Positions 6,479 to 7,436 of a stretch of DNA of 7,436 bases are shown piece after piece (the stretch's first letter is position 1; every line of letters begins with the position of its first letter). The notes under the pieces are model-generated. The model did no database searches and was not told the origin of the DNA. It was given only the letters and a program-made list of their open reading frames with translations. The DNA is taken from the NCBI GenBank assembly GCA_900550025.1, contig URQP01000107.1:1-7436 (forward strand). The letters run 5' to 3'. The translations under genes were made by a program, and so were the position numbers. The stretch is from an uncultured Porphyromonadaceae bacterium. GTDB taxonomy: Bacteria; Bacteroidota; Bacteroidia; Bacteroidales; Muribaculaceae.

Positions 6479-6485
6479 AAAATTA
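6478..6485 (-). promoter_or_regulatory. Bacteroides-type -7 box of the transposase gene
   Basis: On the minus strand TAATTTTG is a perfect TAnnTTTG match, 22 bases before the transposase ATG. The expected start of transcription is about 6470-6474. No convincing -33 TTTG is seen at the usual distance. Confidence 0.55.
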
Positions 6486-6580
6486 CAAATTCAAATCGTC
6501 GCACATGAAAAATTACTTCTAATAGACTATGTTTCAACTATTTCAAAGACCGACTTGCCCGCTTTTACGGGACAGTAGTG

Positions 6581-6589
6581 CACGATTTT
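6581..6589 (+). repeat. Target-site duplication, right copy
   Basis: CACGATTTT, identical to 5247-5255, directly adjoins the right end of the insertion sequence. Confidence 0.8.
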
Positions 6590-6590
6590 A

Positions 6591-6661
6591 TGTATCACAC
6601 TCTGTATCACAAACGGCGATTTCAGGGCATTTTGTGTTACACAACGGACATCTGTAACACA
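6591..6661. repeat. Left cluster of 9-bp arm-type repeats
   Basis: Four copies of one motif: TGTATCACA at 6591-6599 and 6603-6611 (both +, 12 bp apart), TGTGTTACA at 6633-6641 (-), and TGTAACACA at 6653-6661 (+). Clustered short repeats in both orientations beside a core site are what arm-type integrase binding sites look like. The recombinase has an N-terminal arm-binding domain that could use them. Confidence 0.65.
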
Positions 6662-6667
6662 CGGTAG

Positions 6668-6708
6668 AAAAAGAAAAACGAGCGATAATTCATTGATTAT
6701 CACTCGTT
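6668..6708 (-). terminator. Intrinsic terminator after the tRNA-like sequence
   Basis: On the minus strand AACGAGTGATAAT (6708-6696), a 6-base loop, and ATTATCGCTCGTT (6689-6677) form a 13-bp stem with one G-T pair, followed by a T-rich run (6676-6668). It begins 8 bases after the tRNA-like 3' end, the normal position for a tRNA terminator. The element seems to carry a complete tRNA 3' end with its terminator. Confidence 0.85.
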
Positions 6709-6715
6709 TGTCGTG

Positions 6716-6820
6716 AGCGGAAAACGGGACTCGGACCCGCGACCTCAACCTTGGCAAGGTTGCGCTCTCAAGCCCCCAAAACGCTGCGCGTTTAGGGGTA
6801 ACCAACTGAGCTATTTCACG
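6716..6820 (-). tRNA. Degenerate tRNA-Gly(GCC)-like sequence with a D-loop hairpin insertion
   Basis: Read on the minus strand. D-stem GCTC/GAGC (6808-6811 with 6764-6767). Anticodon arm CAACC-TTGCCAA-GGTTG (6746-6762) with anticodon GCC (6753-6755). T-arm GCGGG/CCCGT (6736-6740 with 6724-6728). Acceptor 3' strand TTTCCGC (6717-6723). The 3' half is a near-normal glycine tRNA. Three defects argue against function: the 5' acceptor strand is CGTGAAA, which pairs at only 4 of 7 positions; the T-loop is TCCGAGT, so the near-universal T55 is C; and the D-loop holds 32 extra bases (6769-6800), which themselves fold as CCCC-T-AAACGC/GCGTTT-T-GGGG. No CCA is encoded. With arm-type repeats on both sides it is best read as the core of an att site, probably a circular-form attP-like or remnant site rather than a working tRNA gene. 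Confidence 0.65.
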
Positions 6821-6824
6821 TTAC

Positions 6825-6840
6825 ACACTCTGCCGAGTGT
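6825..6840. repeat. Short palindrome beside the tRNA-like 5' end
   Basis: ACACTC (6825-6830), spacer TGCC, GAGTGT (6835-6840): a perfect 6-bp inverted repeat directly upstream of the tRNA-like sequence. It may be an accessory protein site in the att region. The role is unknown. Confidence 0.4.
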
Positions 6841-6864
6841 TCCACTCGCATCCTAAAATCGGTC

Positions 6865-6959
6865 TGTAACACACTCTGTATCACATTTTGAGGCTTGCAA
6901 GTTGTTTGTAATTTGCAGATTTTTAGCTTGTTAAGAGAAAATCTCCTTGTTGTGATACA
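6865..6959. repeat. Right cluster of 9-bp arm-type repeats
   Basis: TGTAACACA (6865-6873, +), TGTATCACA (6877-6885, +; 12 bp after the first), and TGTGATACA (6951-6959, -). A weak copy, CACGTTACA, lies at 6817-6825. The block 6865-6885 equals 6591-6611 at 20 of 21 positions, including the CTC spacer. Repeats on both sides of the tRNA-like core give a P-core-P' layout. Confidence 0.65.
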
Positions 6960-7146
6960 TAAATCTTTCAACTCGTATTATCCATAAGCATTTATTGAAC
7001 TAAATATTAAACAATTATATCAGTTAATTCGTTGAATTTCCAAAGCAACCGACCCCAACCTCGGTGCAAGAAAAAGAGAAATTTTCCCCTCTCGCCGTTC
7101 GTCTGTTTTCAGCAATTTTCAGTAGCTTTGATTTCTATAAAGCAAC
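6960..7146. other. AT-rich intergenic DNA, no gene seen
   Basis: I find no credible coding frame on either strand. Small hairpins are possible (ACCGA 7048-7052 with TCGGT 7061-7065; GCTTT 7125-7129 with AAAGC 7139-7143), but none has a clear T-run. It may be part of the att-flanking DNA. Confidence 0.4.
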
Positions 7147-7170
7147 ATCCCCGACCGTATGGCCGAGGAT
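7147..7170 (-). terminator. Possible terminator of the rightmost minus-strand gene
   Basis: On the minus strand ATCCTCGGCC (7170-7161), loop ATAC, GGTCGGGGAT (7156-7147): all ten positions pair if two G-T pairs are allowed. They would be A-C mismatches on the plus strand, so the minus-strand RNA is the one that folds. It begins 5 bases after the stop at 7176. The following sequence is only weakly T-rich. Confidence 0.5.
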
Positions 7171-7175
7171 ATATT

Positions 7176-7436
7176 TTATATGAACTGCTCTAAATACTTT
7201 TCATTGAAACCCGTGAGTGGGAAACGAAACTCTTTCTGCTTGCCCTCTAATGATGTGTAGCCAAATACGACTGCATCGCTCTTGATATGGGTTTCAAACA
7301 AATTGAGGGTGTGATTGGACTTGGGAAATGTTATAAGGTTGGGCCATGGAAGCACGAGAATCCCTGCTTTTCAATCTTGCGGGTCTAACCGAAAGGAGAA
7401 TCCTGCTATGTCCTGCCCTCGTTTGCGGAATCAAAT
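7176..7436 (-). pseudogene. C-terminal part of an unrecognised protein, with in-frame TGA codons
   Basis: A minus-strand frame enters at the right window edge and ends at TAA (7176-7178). It ends FRFPLTGFNEKYLEQFI and contains KAGILVLPWPNLITF and FETHIKSDAVVFGYTSLEG, which look like real soluble protein. It is crossed by TGA at 7371-7373 and 7431-7433, in frame and without frameshift. Upstream of the first TGA the reading FRKRGQDIAGFSFRLDPQD also looks coding, which supports a single broken or recoded gene. The longest TGA-free piece is 64 residues (7179-7370). The hairpin at 7147-7170, right after the stop, supports a real gene end. I do not recognise the family. Confidence 0.5.

Larger units (their letters stand above)
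5256..6580 (-). mobile_element. IS4-family insertion sequence, 1325 bp
   Basis: The element holds one transposase gene (5292-6455) and has imperfect terminal inverted repeats. The left end reads CATTAGTGTCCCGTTAAAA. The right end, read inwards on the minus strand, is CACTACTGTCCCGTAAAA. They agree at 12 of the first 14 positions, then after a 1-base shift at AAAA and at GGG. It is flanked by exact 9-bp copies of CACGATTTT. Each terminal repeat is also internally self-complementary (GTCCC 5263-5267 with GGGAC 5277-5281; CCCG 6558-6561 with CGGG 6568-6571). It looks intact. It sits in the left arm of the presumed attachment region, with its transposase in the same direction as the recombinase gene. 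The closest named IS would need an ISfinder comparison. Confidence 0.88.

Noticed and set aside
5259..6577. Insertion sequence bounded at TGTCCC...GGGACA with a 3-bp duplication (TAG)
   Set aside because: Moving the ends outward to 5256 and 6580 gives matching terminal CAxTAx bases and an exact 9-bp duplication, which is far more specific.
6716..6820. The tRNA-like sequence as a UGA suppressor explaining the in-frame TGA codons
   Set aside because: Its anticodon is clearly GCC (glycine), and the acceptor stem and T-loop are damaged.
6591..6959. Short repeats as a possible CRISPR array
   Set aside because: The units are only 9 bp, lie in both orientations, have irregular spacing and surround a tRNA-like core. 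This fits integrase arm sites, not CRISPR.

Overview
The window looks like accessory DNA from a gut Bacteroidales (Bacteroides, Phocaeicola or Parabacteroides type). This rests on protein families I recognise: a conjugative-element helicase fragment, a ParB-like protein, a Bacteroidetes-type tyrosine recombinase and a DUF4372/DDE IS4-type transposase. It also rests on perfect TAnnTTTG promoter boxes and the lack of strong Shine-Dalgarno sites. It is a mosaic of nested mobile elements, with no housekeeping gene.

Left to right: (1) positions 1-440 hold the middle of a large DESH-box helicase gene of integrative conjugative elements. It is cut off abruptly at about 440 by foreign DNA. (2) 441-1860 is a minus-strand module. 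It has a two-domain winged-helix protein that reads as one frame of 287 codons but holds two internal TGA codons, a small broken frame upstream, and an iteron-like repeat pair. (3) 1890-2742 is a plus-strand gene for an unknown 255-residue protein with a clean promoter box and terminator. (4) 2743-3101 is non-coding but strongly self-complementary, with an 11-bp closing helix around nested hairpins. It looks like an undescribed structured RNA or a transfer/replication site. (5) 3102-3941 is a ParB/sulfiredoxin-fold protein. (6) 3999-5201, convergent with it, is a tyrosine recombinase that lacks the first catalytic arginine.

(7) 5240-6960 appears to be the recombinase's attachment region. A degenerate tRNA-Gly(GCC) with a hairpin in its D-loop sits between clusters of a 9-bp repeat (TGTATCACA / TGTAACACA, both orientations), as expected for a core site flanked by arm sites. 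A 1325-bp IS4-type insertion sequence with a 9-bp target duplication has jumped into the left arm, between the recombinase gene and the core. (8) 6886-7175 is AT-rich intergenic DNA. (9) 7176-7436 is the C-terminal end of an unrecognised minus-strand gene, again with in-frame TGA codons.

The ParB-like protein, recombinase and att region together resemble the maintenance/integration end of an integrative element. The main points for a second look are the structured region before the ParB gene, the tRNA-like att core, and the fact that the broken minus-strand frames are interrupted only by TGA codons, all at plausible tryptophan positions.
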